Origin: Gimesia sp.
GTDB lineage: Bacteria > Planctomycetota > Planctomycetia > Planctomycetales > Planctomycetaceae
NCBI GenBank assembly: GCA_002706765.1
Contig: PAJV01000064.1
Span: 62,001-126,000, forward strand
DNA length: 64,000 bases
Direction: 5' to 3'
In this document: positions 8,794 to 18,089 of the stretch, piece by piece
How positions within the stretch are numbered: position 1 is the stretch's first letter
Layout of the letters: each line of letters begins with the position of its first letter
Made by a program: the position numbers and the translations under genes
The notes under the pieces: generated by a model
Database searches by the model: none
Told to the model about the DNA's origin: nothing
Seen by the model: the letters and a program-made list of their open reading frames with translations, nothing else

Positions 8794-10476
8794 TTAAATA
8801 TCACCTTTGGTCACGCGGAGGATTTCATCAATGGATGTCACTCCCTCCAGGACTTTCTGCCAGCCTGCATCTCTTAACGTCTGCCAGCCATTTTTGCGGG
8901 CATAGTCACGGATTTGTCCGGAGCTGGCATGCTCGGTACAGAGCCGTCTAATAACGGCATCATTGACGAGCAGTTCCAAAATCCCGATTCGTCCCGAGTA
9001 TCCCATTTCACGACAGTGGCGACAGCCGACCGGCTCCCAGAGTTCTTTGATGTTTTGAACAGGGAAGTCGGGTGGGATTTTATCCGGATGCGGTTCGTAA
9101 GGTCGTTTGCAGTGCTTGCAGAGCACGCGTACCAGTCGTTGTGCCAGGACGGCTTCGACCGTGCTGGCGACCAGATAGGATTCCACACCCATATCGATCA
9201 GGCGTGTGAAGGCACCGGGAGAATCGTTGGTGTGCAGGGTGCTGAATACGAGGTGACCTGTTAACGAAGCCTGGATTGCGCTGTTGGCTGTTTCGCCGTC
9301 TCGAATTTCACCGATGAGTACAATGTCGGGGTCGTGGCGTAAAATACTGCGGAGTCCCGCGGCGAAGGTCAACCCGATTTTGGAATTCACCTGAATCTGG
9401 CTGATGCCTTCACTGTGATATTCTACCGGGTCTTCCACGGTGATGATCTTGGTTTCCGGGTTTTTGATTTCGTTTAAGGCGCTGTAGAGAGTCGAAGTTT
9501 TACCACTGCCTGTCGGCCCGGTTACCAGAATGATACCGTGAGGCAGTTGGATCATCTCGCGAAATGTTTTCAACAATTCAGGGTTCAGGCCGACATTGTC
9601 CAGGCGAAATACCATGCGTTCTTTATCGAGCAGACGCATGACGATGCCTTCGCCGTAGATCATGGGAATGATCGAAACACGGACATCGATTTCCCGGCCG
9701 GTGATACGGAGTTTGATGCGTCCATCCTGGGGCAGTCGCTTTTCCGCAATATTCAGGTGCGACATGATTTTGAGTCGCGTGATAATTGCCGAATAAAAAT
9801 GATTGATTTCCGGAGGGACCGACTGTACCCGCAGCAGACCGTCAACCCGATAACGGATTACCAGCCCGGTTTCGTGAGGTTCAATGTGCACGTCACTGGC
9901 CTGCTGTTGCAGTGCTTCGATCAGCAGTTCATTGACGAGGCGAATTACGGAAGCGGTCTGCGCCATGTCGGCCAGTTCGCCATGTTCCTCGGAAACTTCT
10001 TCCAGGAGTTCGACGCCATCTTCCGCAGCGCGTTGGGAAACGAGTTCATTAATCGTATCGCCGCCGACTCCCAGATTTTCCTTGATCAGTTCCACCACAT
10101 CATCGTGTAATGCCAGCACCAGCTCAAGATTGAAACCAGAGAGAGAACTGAGTTCATCGATGGCTTCAAAATCAAATGGATCTGCCGAAGCGACCAGCAC
10201 GCGACCGTTATCACGCTGCAGCGGGAGCAGGGCGTTACGAAAAATGGGTGTCGCGGGGAACAGGGCCAGCAGTTCCTTGTCGACCTGATAATCTTTGAGC
10301 TCAAAGTATTTCATGCCCAGTTCATCTGCGAACGCTTTGAGCAGGTCTTCCTCTGAAGCCAGTCCCATTTCCCTGACAACCCGGTCCAGACGATCTCCAT
10401 TCGCCGACTGCTGTGCCATGAGCAGTTGGCGTTCATCAAGGATGCCACGTCTTTGGAGAATTTCACCGATTTCCAT
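8794..10476 (-). CDS. gspE: Type II secretion/type IV pilus assembly ATPase GspE
   Basis: A 560-residue secretion ATPase. Residues 1-150 form the T2SSE N-terminal domain. The ATPase core shows Walker [10 protein letters not shown] (320-328), the aspartate box around VEDPVEYH (347-354), Walker [11 protein letters not shown] (384-393) and the His box [13 protein letters not shown] (406-418). A tetracysteine zinc module is present (C453, C456, C485, C488) as in GspE/PilB. It hydrolyses ATP to drive pseudopilus growth. The second gene of the operon, it lies between the secretin N-domain gene and gspF. No strong ribosome binding site is visible before the ATG at 10476. Confidence 0.95.
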   Translation of the reverse strand: MEIGEILQRRGILDERQLLMAQQSANGDRLDRVVREMGLASEEDLLKAFADELGMKYFELKDYQVDKELLALFPATPIFRNALLPLQRDNGRVLVASADPFDFEAIDELSSLSGFNLELVLALHDDVVELIKENLGVGGDTINELVSQRAAEDGVELLEEVSEEHGELADMAQTASVIRLVNELLIEALQQQASDVHIEPHETGLVIRYRVDGLLRVQSVPPEINHFYSAIITRLKIMSHLNIAEKRLPQDGRIKLRITGREIDVRVSIIPMIYGEGIVMRLLDKERMVFRLDNVGLNPELLKTFREMIQLPHGIILVTGPTGSGKTSTLYSALNEIKNPETKIITVEDPVEYHSEGISQIQVNSKIGLTFAAGLRSILRHDPDIVLIGEIRDGETANSAIQASLTGHLVFSTLHTNDSPGAFTRLIDMGVESYLVASTVEAVLAQRLVRVLCKHCKRPYEPHPDKIPPDFPVQNIKELWEPVGCRHCREMGYSGRIGILELLVNDAVIRRLCTEHASSGQIRDYARKNGWQTLRDAGWQKVLEGVTSIDEILRVTKGDI

Positions 10477-10532
10477 GGAGTTGACTCAATGGTTTGATAT
10501 CAGAAGATTGGGATGGATGTTGTATTGTTGTC

Positions 10533-13500
10533 TCAGCGACCACGACTACGGCTGGAGCGACCGCCGCCGCCACGTGAGCTGCCACCATCGCTGCCCGGGA
10601 AACGAAAACCGCGTGAGCTGCGACCGCTGAAAGGCGAACTGCTGCGACTTGAATCCCCGCCGGAAGAACCGGATCCCATACGTTCGCGCATTCGCTGTTC
10701 GAAGAAATTACGGATTTCTTCACCACGATCACCAGAACTTGAGGGGGAGGTAGACTGAGAGGGTGAATCAGGTGTCGGGTCGGCTGTTTTCTTGCGTGTA
10801 TCACCGGTTGTACTCACAGTGACATTGGGTAACAGTGAAGTCAGAGCGTTCTGGATCAGAGCGGAGTTTCCATTGTTCAAAGTGATGACCTGTACCGACT
10901 TTCGTGACATTTTTGCAGAGTAGTCCAGTTCACGGACCAGTGATTCAATTTCCTGGAACAGGGAATCGCTGGCAGAGACGAGCAGTTGATTGGCATTTTC
11001 ATCTACGCTGACAGCAAGTCGGGCTTCTGCAGGTTGAGCACTCGCGCCACCTTGTGAGCCTCCTCCCATCATGGCGGCGAATGGATTGCCGCCTCTGCGG
11101 GAATTGTTCTGCTGTTGAGGTGGCTGCAGGTAATCTTTGTAAAGTTCTTTGACGATGTTACCTACTTCTGTGACTGAAGCATATTCGACGGGAATAATTC
11201 CGGGGGAACGATCTCGCAGTGAAGCGGGCAGTTCCGAGGTATCCAGGACTTTCAGCATCTGTTCCACAGAGCGGACTTTATCGGAGGGCCCAGTCACGTA
11301 AAGTGCATTGGATCGGACTTCCGGAATAATGCGTAATGTCTGAGGTCCCATCCCCAGCGTGGAGAGCCCAGTAGCATCCATCAGGCTGCCACCGATATTG
11401 GAGATACCGCTGAACATCCCGGAACCCGCATCCATGTCGGAGACAGAACTGCTGGGAAACAGGCTTTCCAGCATTTTGGCGGTCGCAGTGGCATCGGCAG
11501 AACGCAGGTAAAAAACGGTCCACTGGTTTTTGGGAGGAATCGCCTGCGTGAGTGCATCAATCATTTTTTCCAGCCGATTCAGGGCTTCCAGGTCAGTCGA
11601 AGAAATAATCAGGTTGTCTCCGTTGGTGGAAACCGCCACCGGATCCTTTTTTTGAGCTTGCGGACCTTCAGCAGGTTGCTCGCCGGTTGCTGGTTGCTGT
11701 GGTTTTTCCGGAGTTTTTCCGGAATCGATCTCGTCATTCTGTTCTGCTGCAGCTTCTGTTTTCTCATCACTGGCGGTGAAGAAAAATCGTCGCTGGTCGG
11801 CATCACGTACAGGCTGCTGCTGCCGAATCGGTCGATTCAGAGGTGCACTGGTGTTTTGTGATGGATTGCGAAAACCCCGGTTACGATTCGGGGCCTCTTC
11901 TTCTTCGCCACCGATGATGCGCTCGCGGATCAGGTTGTTTTCAGAGGGGACCACAATCCGGATCGGGTTTTCTTCACCCGATGATGCGGACCACAGTTTA
12001 TTGATCAGATCCATGATTTCCCGGGAATCCCGGCCGCCCAGTGGAATTGTCCGGACCGGGCCCCGTTCACGAGAGTCATTGGCGCGACCTGTTCCATCTT
12101 CGCCCAGTTGGGCCAGTAGCGCTTTGACCTGAATTACCTGGTCGGGAGTGCCACGAATCAACAGGCGACGACCCAGCAGGTCGGCTTCGATCGTCGGGGC
12201 ATCGTCACCATCGCGCAGGAAAAGTGACCGTAGCGTGGTGGTGGCGGAAATGGGATCCAGCAAGCTGAGGTTGATTACAGAAACAGACTGGCTGCCCCCT
12301 TCGCCGTCCAACTGACGGATCATTTCTTCTAGTTTTTCGTGTTCTTTATGTGTGGCGAGAATATGAATTTTATCATTGCGGGCATCTTCATTGACCACGA
12401 CACCTGGCATCATGGCATCCAGAGTTTTGGTCACTTCGCGAGAGTCAGCAGAACTGACGGTATAAACCCGCAGGAAGGGTTTATTGCCTCCGGGGCCCAG
12501 CGGGTTGTTTTCATCGACGTCGATTGACTTGATAATTTCCTCAGCGATTTTAATCTGATCGGGTGTGGCAGTGACCAGCAGTCGATTTGTGCGCGGATCG
12601 GCGGTCACCTGAGTGTTGGATTCTTTGGCGGGTTGTGGCTGAGGAGGGCTACCACCTCGATCCCGGTCTCGACTGCTGCCTCTGGAACGGTAATCATAGT
12701 AGCGCGATGAAGAGGAAGATGCGCTGGCACTCACATTTTGAGTGGCAGCAGGCAGACCGAACTGGCTGCGGACAATTTTTTCCGCTTCTGTTGCGTCAAT
12801 AAATTTCAGTTCAAAAGAACGAAAAGCCATGTCGGAAGGACCTGCATTTGCCATGGCACCTTCCAGCAGTTTTTTCACTCGCGACAGATTACTGCCGATG
12901 TCTGTCACGATAATGGAGTTTGCCGTATTCAAGGCCACTGATTTTCCCTGCGGCCCGAGTATTGACTGAACTTCCTTGGCGACCTGATTAACGTCGACCC
13001 CTTCCAGCGGGAAGGTCACGCTCATCAGTTCATTTTTACCATGCTCGGTAATCTTTTCCGAATCGACAATCGGGACCAGGTTGGGAGGTATACCGTTATC
13101 GATGTTCAGAACCACCAGGAACTGATCGCGGCGGACAATGATATATCCTTTTTGCAGGAGATAGCCATTGATAATGTCGAGTGCTTCCGTCGGAGTGTAG
13201 GATCCCTGATCGAAATAATTAAAGGTTCCCGGTGGGACATCGTTCAGGTCGAGTGTGTAACCCGCTGATTCTGCAAACAGTTTCAGAACATCACCCCAGG
13301 GGGCAAACCGGAAGTTAAAGGACATTTTGTTGACAGGCCCGGGTTTCTTCGCCGTCTGTGGCTGATCAGTGTTAGCAGGTTTGCTGGCTGCATCATTCAT
13401 GGCGACCGTATTGCTACCGCCGAACGAGATGCTACGATCTTCGGGTTTGAGTCCTTCCGGTTCCAGGGGGATCTGCGGACGGGGTCGTGAAGTGGGACTG

Positions 13501-14336
13501 GAACTGCTGCTGACAGCAGGTGCGCCCGGTTCAGCCGGTTTTGCATCTGTGACCAGGGCAGGCCCCAGCATCTGCTTCCATTGTGTCTGTTGATCTTTGG
13601 TCAGCACGGCTTCGATTTTCTGATCGAATTCCTGTTGAACTTTATCGCGTTCTTCCGAAGTTGCACGGCGGCCCAGATCTCGGCGGGCATTGGAACGCTG
13701 TTCTTCCAGTTCGGTAATCTGTTTCAATTGATCATCTGAGAGTTTGAGCTGTTTTGCGGTATCGTCGCTGGTCAGCTGTCGGTAGCCGGCTTCCTGTAAT
13801 TGCAGCTGTTTCAGTCGGGCAGCCTGCTTTTCGTTGAGCAGACTCATCATTTTGGCTTCGCCTTCGGTACGCTGCTTTTCAAACGATGCCCCCATTTCTT
13901 CCCGGACTTTAGTTCGTTCTTCGTCCGTCTGGGCTTCGCGGAGCCGCGTCATGAAGGGTTCCATACTTTCGCGAGTGGGTCGCATACTTGCAGCGGCTTC
14001 TTCAAGCTGCTTGATTTGATCTGGAGTCAACTGGAGTTCCTTTTGAACCTCTTCCCGATTGACCAGTGAACCCATTCCGCCCCGGGGGCCACCGAATCCA
14101 CCTCGACTGCCAAAACCACCACGGTCTCCGCCGAACCCGCCTCTGCCTCCGAATCCGCCACGGTCCCCTCCAAAACCTCCGCGATCGCCACCGAAGCCAC
14201 CCCGGTCACGTCTCTCACCGCGGTCTTCAGATTCCTGTGCATGTACGGAATTTATGAGGATTTCGGAACAGGGAATCAGACCCATCAGGGTGATGATAAA
14301 AAAAACGTGGGATTTGATATTTGTCATCATTTGCAT
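10533..14336 (-). CDS. Giant secretin N-domain repeat protein (GspD position) without a visible secretin barrel
   Basis: About 1267 residues from the ATG at 14336. The open frame extends to a TTG at 14369, the base for the residue numbers here. A signal peptide ends near HAQ45. Residues 50-100 are RGGFGG repeats, 104-270 an LTxxQ/Spy-like helical region with ELQLTPDQIKQL, and 348-424 an N0-like domain. About seven secretin N1-type domains follow: 448-505, 515-617, 632-687, 694-757, 771-940 with a 90-residue low-complexity insert, 948-1042, 1056-1149, then a half domain to 1187. The tail is Ser/Arg/Gly-rich. No C-terminal secretin pore domain or S-domain is visible, although this is the gspD position. 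It probably builds a periplasmic ring or scaffold. Another gene may supply the pore. Confidence 0.75.
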   Translation of the reverse strand: MQMMTNIKSHVFFIITLMGLIPCSEILINSVHAQESEDRGERRDRGGFGGDRGGFGGDRGGFGGRGGFGGDRGGFGSRGGFGGPRGGMGSLVNREEVQKELQLTPDQIKQLEEAAASMRPTRESMEPFMTRLREAQTDEERTKVREEMGASFEKQRTEGEAKMMSLLNEKQAARLKQLQLQEAGYRQLTSDDTAKQLKLSDDQLKQITELEEQRSNARRDLGRRATSEERDKVQQEFDQKIEAVLTKDQQTQWKQMLGPALVTDAKPAEPGAPAVSSSSSPTSRPRPQIPLEPEGLKPEDRSISFGGSNTVAMNDAASKPANTDQPQTAKKPGPVNKMSFNFRFAPWGDVLKLFAESAGYTLDLNDVPPGTFNYFDQGSYTPTEALDIINGYLLQKGYIIVRRDQFLVVLNIDNGIPPNLVPIVDSEKITEHGKNELMSVTFPLEGVDVNQVAKEVQSILGPQGKSVALNTANSIIVTDIGSNLSRVKKLLEGAMANAGPSDMAFRSFELKFIDATEAEKIVRSQFGLPAATQNVSASASSSSSRYYDYRSRGSSRDRDRGGSPPQPQPAKESNTQVTADPRTNRLLVTATPDQIKIAEEIIKSIDVDENNPLGPGGNKPFLRVYTVSSADSREVTKTLDAMMPGVVVNEDARNDKIHILATHKEHEKLEEMIRQLDGEGGSQSVSVINLSLLDPISATTTLRSLFLRDGDDAPTIEADLLGRRLLIRGTPDQVIQVKALLAQLGEDGTGRANDSRERGPVRTIPLGGRDSREIMDLINKLWSASSGEENPIRIVVPSENNLIRERIIGGEEEEAPNRNRGFRNPSQNTSAPLNRPIRQQQPVRDADQRRFFFTASDEKTEAAAEQNDEIDSGKTPEKPQQPATGEQPAEGPQAQKKDPVAVSTNGDNLIISSTDLEALNRLEKMIDALTQAIPPKNQWTVFYLRSADATATAKMLESLFPSSSVSDMDAGSGMFSGISNIGGSLMDATGLSTLGMGPQTLRIIPEVRSNALYVTGPSDKVRSVEQMLKVLDTSELPASLRDRSPGIIPVEYASVTEVGNIVKELYKDYLQPPQQQNNSRRGGNPFAAMMGGGSQGGASAQPAEARLAVSVDENANQLLVSASDSLFQEIESLVRELDYSAKMSRKSVQVITLNNGNSALIQNALTSLLPNVTVSTTGDTRKKTADPTPDSPSQSTSPSSSGDRGEEIRNFFEQRMRERMGSGSSGGDSSRSSSPFSGRSSRGFRFPGSDGGSSRGGGGRSSRSRGR
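14070..14222 (-). repeat. Tandem RGGFGG-coding repeat inside the secretin N-domain gene
   Basis: On the minus strand this stretch encodes repeated DRGGFGG, RGGFGG and SRGGFGG units (residues 50-100 counted from 14369). The DNA itself is a degenerate tandem repeat of about 21 and 15 bp units, so copy number could vary between strains. A flexible Gly/Arg-rich linker directly after the signal peptide is likely. Confidence 0.85.
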
Positions 14337-14753
14337 GGCGATTCTGATATCAGGCGTAAAAATAATCAATTTATATGTTCTTGTGTATATTTGTTTGGGA
14401 GTGTCGGAAATTCAGTTTCAAAAAGTGCCACAAACAGATTGTTGTCCTGACTGTGGTTGTATTATCGCTGGATCTCACCTCATACAGGCTAAGTTGCCTC
14501 AAAATCAAATACAAGACAATTTAAGTAAAACGGGTGCTATCATATTATACTTCAAGAGTTTACAGCTCGTTTCAAAGATCTCGGGGATTCTTATGGAATT
14601 CATCGACCTGTTCCCCTGCGACCGGTGTTAGAAGTGTCAGATATCGAAATTCGGCTTGCATCTCTGGCAGACAGATGCGCACAATCACGGTATCTGTTTA
14701 TTAAACACGGTAATACCTGTTGAAGACCGCTCTAAATGCTGCGGAGTAAGAAA
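14337..14753. other. Divergent intergenic region between the secretion operon and the EF-hand gene
   Basis: 417 bp without a supported gene. It must hold promoters for both directions. AT-rich stretches at about 14355-14395 (minus direction) and 14535-14555 (plus direction, around ATCATATTATAC) are the best places for -10 elements. I could not define a convincing -35/-10 pair and saw no clear operator. Confidence 0.4.
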
Positions 14754-15878
14754 ATGTTCCGTTTTGCCACTCTTCTGATTCCTTCTGTACTGCTGGTAGG
14801 GTTTTGCGCTGATCTGGCGTATGCGCAGCCCGGTGGTGACAGCCGCTCACGCGGCTTCATGTCGTTTCTGGATCGCAACAGAAACGGGGTAATTGAGGCT
14901 TCGGAATTTGATCAGATGCCCGGGCGTTTCAAGGAAACTCTGGAAGCAGCCGGTGTGAATACATCGCGCGATATGAGTCAGCAGGAATTTGAGCGGATCA
15001 TGCCTCAGGTGATGGAGCGGATGCGTAGTCAGCGGAGCTCCTTTGGTGGCGGAGACCGTAGCAGTGATGATCGCAGTCGTTTCGGCTCATCGCGAGGTTT
15101 TGGTGGTCCACCGGGGGGATTTGGTGGGCCTCCGGGTGGTTTTTCCCAGCCCGGCGGTGATGGGGACGACGGTAACGATGACCGAAGTGGAGGATTCGAC
15201 CGCGACGCCATGCGGAGCCGCTACGGATCGTTTGAACCGGATCGAGGAGGCTCATCAGATTTTTCCTCAAGTGGTCGTTCCGGTGGCAGTTCCTCGGGTA
15301 ATTCTTCCAAAAATGAACCGGCGAAACCTGTTCGCACGACAGTCGATCTGAATCAGGAATTTGTGCCCCACGACATGGATCAGGATGGTCAGATAGGTCT
15401 GTATGAATGGCGCAAAAACAATCCCACGAAGCTGAGTGAATTTTTCACGATGGATCTGAATGGCGATGGTTATCTCACGCCGAAAGAAATCAAGCTTGCC
15501 AAAGAAGGGAAAACACAGCGGAGTGCGGCTTCTTTCATGTTCGCTTTGAACACCGGACAGCCTGCTGCGAACCCTCTGGCTACGGGCGGCAGTACATCTG
15601 CTTCAGGATCAACTGAAACACCGAAGCAGTCCACACCTGAAAAGCCATCACAACCAGAGTCGGTTCAGGTTTCCGCTCCCACTACCGATCCGCTGGTTGC
15701 CCAGGCAGGTTATTTCTTTAAACTGGTGGACCGGGATAAAGACGGTTCTGTCTCTCCGGAAGAATGGAAAAAAAGCCGTTCGATGCGGAAACTGTTTGAA
15801 GAGGCAAACATCGATCTAACCGTTTCCATGCCGCAGGAACAGTTCGTAAAACATTACCTGGAAATCAAGAAGAAGTAA
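14754..15878 (+). CDS. Secreted EF-hand calcium-binding protein
   Basis: The start is set at the ATG at 14754 because GGAG lies 7 bases before it and the signal peptide then begins MFRFATLLIPSVLLVGF and ends near AYAQ25. An upstream in-frame ATG exists at 14736. The 374-residue protein carries four EF-hand loops: DRNRNGVIEASE (40-51), DMDQDGQIGLYE (207-218), DLNGDGYLTPKE (234-245) and DRDKDGSVSPEE (326-337). Between the first and second is a Gly-rich linker with GGPPGGF repeats. It is divergent from the secretion operon, whose first gene also has an RGGFGG linker. A calcium-dependent envelope or secretion-linked role is an inference. The exact function is unknown. Confidence 0.85.
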   Translation: MFRFATLLIPSVLLVGFCADLAYAQPGGDSRSRGFMSFLDRNRNGVIEASEFDQMPGRFKETLEAAGVNTSRDMSQQEFERIMPQVMERMRSQRSSFGGGDRSSDDRSRFGSSRGFGGPPGGFGGPPGGFSQPGGDGDDGNDDRSGGFDRDAMRSRYGSFEPDRGGSSDFSSSGRSGGSSSGNSSKNEPAKPVRTTVDLNQEFVPHDMDQDGQIGLYEWRKNNPTKLSEFFTMDLNGDGYLTPKEIKLAKEGKTQRSAASFMFALNTGQPAANPLATGGSTSASGSTETPKQSTPEKPSQPESVQVSAPTTDPLVAQAGYFFKLVDRDKDGSVSPEEWKKSRSMRKLFEEANIDLTVSMPQEQFVKHYLEIKKK

Positions 15879-15913
15879 GCGAGCGACAGTGAACTGCCCC
15901 CGTTTCACCAGGG

Positions 15914-17815
15914 TCAGTTGTTATCAATCCCCGGGTTCTTTTCGAGTTCACGGGCTTTCTTGTTTTTCTGTTCCAGCTGTCGTTCCTGATTCCTGTCAAA
16001 CCGTTTCGAGATCGCAATGCCCAGCAGTTTCAGATAGCCCTCATCAAACTGCATCCGGGTGCGGACACCCGTTTCGGTAGGTTGTGTGGTTACCAGAACC
16101 AGGTCGTTTTCTTTCTGGAAGGCGTTATCAAGTATCGACATGATGCCGCTTTCCTGGATTTCCGCTTCGGAAAACAGGTTGAGCCAGGGACGTATATGAA
16201 ATTCCATCTGCACGGGAGCGGTACGTTGTTCTTTTCTGGCTTCGGGTGTTGCTGTGTTAAGTGTTTCCATCGCTTCGTTTAAAGCGGCGACGGCAATCTC
16301 CGTTCCCATGGCAAACCAGATCACTTCATTGTCTGCTCCAATATACAGAGAAGGAACCCCGCCGAGAAACCGCTGTTGTTTATCATCGGCTGTTTCTGAT
16401 TCGGGCTGGACCTGATGCAGGGCGATTCCCTGAACGGTTTCTGCATTCGTAAAGATTCGCATTTTGTTATCGGGAAGTTGATCGATTCGATTGATGATAT
16501 CCAGCAGGGCAGCAGGCAGATTTGATGACGGGGCGACTTTGATGCCGCCAATCAAGGCAAATTTTTTAGTTGGCGTGGAGACCAGCTGGGTAAATACATC
16601 GATATGCCCTTTGTCGACCATCGATTTTACCGGGGCGAAGAATTGTTGAATCGAACTGGTATTCTGCAGGCGTTCCTCTTCGGTCAGGAGTTTTTCACTC
16701 AGCAGTTTCTCGAAATAGTTCAGATACTTCTGGTAGATCAGTCGATCGCGGCGAGCGATATTCATGGAAGCGGAAACCGCGAGTGGCAGGTTCTCGCGCG
16801 CAGTGATTACGCTGAAGTAGCTGGCTTTACCGGGAATGTTTTTCACAGCGCGCGCCAGATCACTGTTCGGTCTGGCTTTGATGAGCATGTCCACAACTCC
16901 CCGTTTTGCTTCTTTTTCGATGCGACCGCCGAACACCATTTCCTGGCCTTCGCTCAGAAAATATTCGATGTTTTCCAGATTCTGTTTCCCCGACATGCGT
17001 CTGAGTTCATAGGCGGCCTGGGATTCACCGTCCCGCTGCTGCAGTTGTGTTTCGATGGCAGTACGGAAGAAGCCCAGGAATGTGGTACGCATCAGTTCGG
17101 GAATGGCATTCAGATCAATTTTAAAAGCCAGGTCATAGTCGGCAGACAGGTTCTGCAGTTTTTGCGCGGGATCACCGAAGTCACGGGAGCTGATCATGTC
17201 CAGGCTGGTTTCATTCTCGACACCCTGAAACAACATATGGACATAATCATCCTGGAACCGAATCACCGAGTTACCTCGCCGACCGTCAAGAATATACAGG
17301 TCATCCCGGTCTTGCGCTTTCGTGATGGTTTCCTCGTCACCTGGAATCATCACTTCCAGGGTATCGAGAAAGGTACGGACCTTCTTGACAGGCAGATACA
17401 TGGTCGGGACCGGCTGGGGAAGTAATCCGGTTTTCAGATACAGTTCCACACCCAGGTTTTTATTTCTATCGATGCCTTCCAGGTCATTCACATTCGCCAG
17501 GGAGGCTGAAGCGATTTCGGCGATTTCAGGCCGCGCTGCCAGTTCGAAAATGAAATCGATGTCCGAGAGGATCCGTTCGATACTGGCGATATTGATGATG
17601 AGCAGTGGTTTGGGGAGGATCGTTTCCAGGCCTGCGGTCTTTTTTTCCTGTTCCTCATCCTTCTTTTCAGCTTCGGGTTTTCCCGACTCCGGTTCCTGCG
17701 CAAGGAGGGTGCTGCTACACAAACAGATCAGGACAAGTAGTGACAGGAGACGTCCGCAGTGCAGCAGAGTTTTTTTAAACATGCCTTGGGAGCCCGAAAT
17801 GCAGGAGGTTCTCAT
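15914..17815 (-). CDS. Secreted protein of unknown function
   Basis: 633 residues with an N-terminal signal peptide (hydrophobic LLSLLVLICLCSSTLLAQ). A Glu/Lys-rich linker (PESGKPEAEKKDEEQEKK) follows, then a long mixed alpha/beta body. Two starts are possible. The ATG at 17815 has AAAGG 6 bases upstream; the ATG at 17782 gives a shorter n-region (MFKKTLLHC) but its AAGG is only 1 base away. I kept the longer form. I do not recognise the family. It resembles large conserved planctomycete exported proteins with no catalytic motif I can name. It converges with the EF-hand gene, 35 bp apart. Confidence 0.75.
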   Translation of the reverse strand: MRTSCISGSQGMFKKTLLHCGRLLSLLVLICLCSSTLLAQEPESGKPEAEKKDEEQEKKTAGLETILPKPLLIINIASIERILSDIDFIFELAARPEIAEIASASLANVNDLEGIDRNKNLGVELYLKTGLLPQPVPTMYLPVKKVRTFLDTLEVMIPGDEETITKAQDRDDLYILDGRRGNSVIRFQDDYVHMLFQGVENETSLDMISSRDFGDPAQKLQNLSADYDLAFKIDLNAIPELMRTTFLGFFRTAIETQLQQRDGESQAAYELRRMSGKQNLENIEYFLSEGQEMVFGGRIEKEAKRGVVDMLIKARPNSDLARAVKNIPGKASYFSVITARENLPLAVSASMNIARRDRLIYQKYLNYFEKLLSEKLLTEEERLQNTSSIQQFFAPVKSMVDKGHIDVFTQLVSTPTKKFALIGGIKVAPSSNLPAALLDIINRIDQLPDNKMRIFTNAETVQGIALHQVQPESETADDKQQRFLGGVPSLYIGADNEVIWFAMGTEIAVAALNEAMETLNTATPEARKEQRTAPVQMEFHIRPWLNLFSEAEIQESGIMSILDNAFQKENDLVLVTTQPTETGVRTRMQFDEGYLKLLGIAISKRFDRNQERQLEQKNKKARELEKNPGIDNN

Positions 17816-18089
17816 ACGATGCCTTTGCCGTAGTGTTGAGATTCGTATTGAAAAGTGATGCGTTTTTTCACACTTTTAAAACGCGAAGCTGACCGGAGTA
17901 GAGACACAATCGGAATGAGATATTGTGCAGGGATTCCCTGATCAGCTCTGCCAGGGATTGATTTTAAATAAAATGAAATGCAATCCCAGCCGTCCAGTAT
18001 ACCCGTTCGGAAATCAAAAAGATTCAGTGTTTCCGATTTTTCCTCAGCGGGGCAAAAGTGCAGGCGACAAAGTCAAGTGAGCGATACAT

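Noticed and set aside
14496-14508. TTGCCTCAAAA also occurs near 50945 at the left end of the element.
   Set aside because: An 11-base match between two AT-rich intergenic stretches is expected by chance in 64 kb, and the surrounding bases do not match.
15892-15919. Hairpin AACTG-CCC with GGG-CAGTT between two convergent genes.
   Set aside because: The stem has a mismatch, no T-run follows on either strand and it overlaps a stop codon, so it is too weak to call a terminator.
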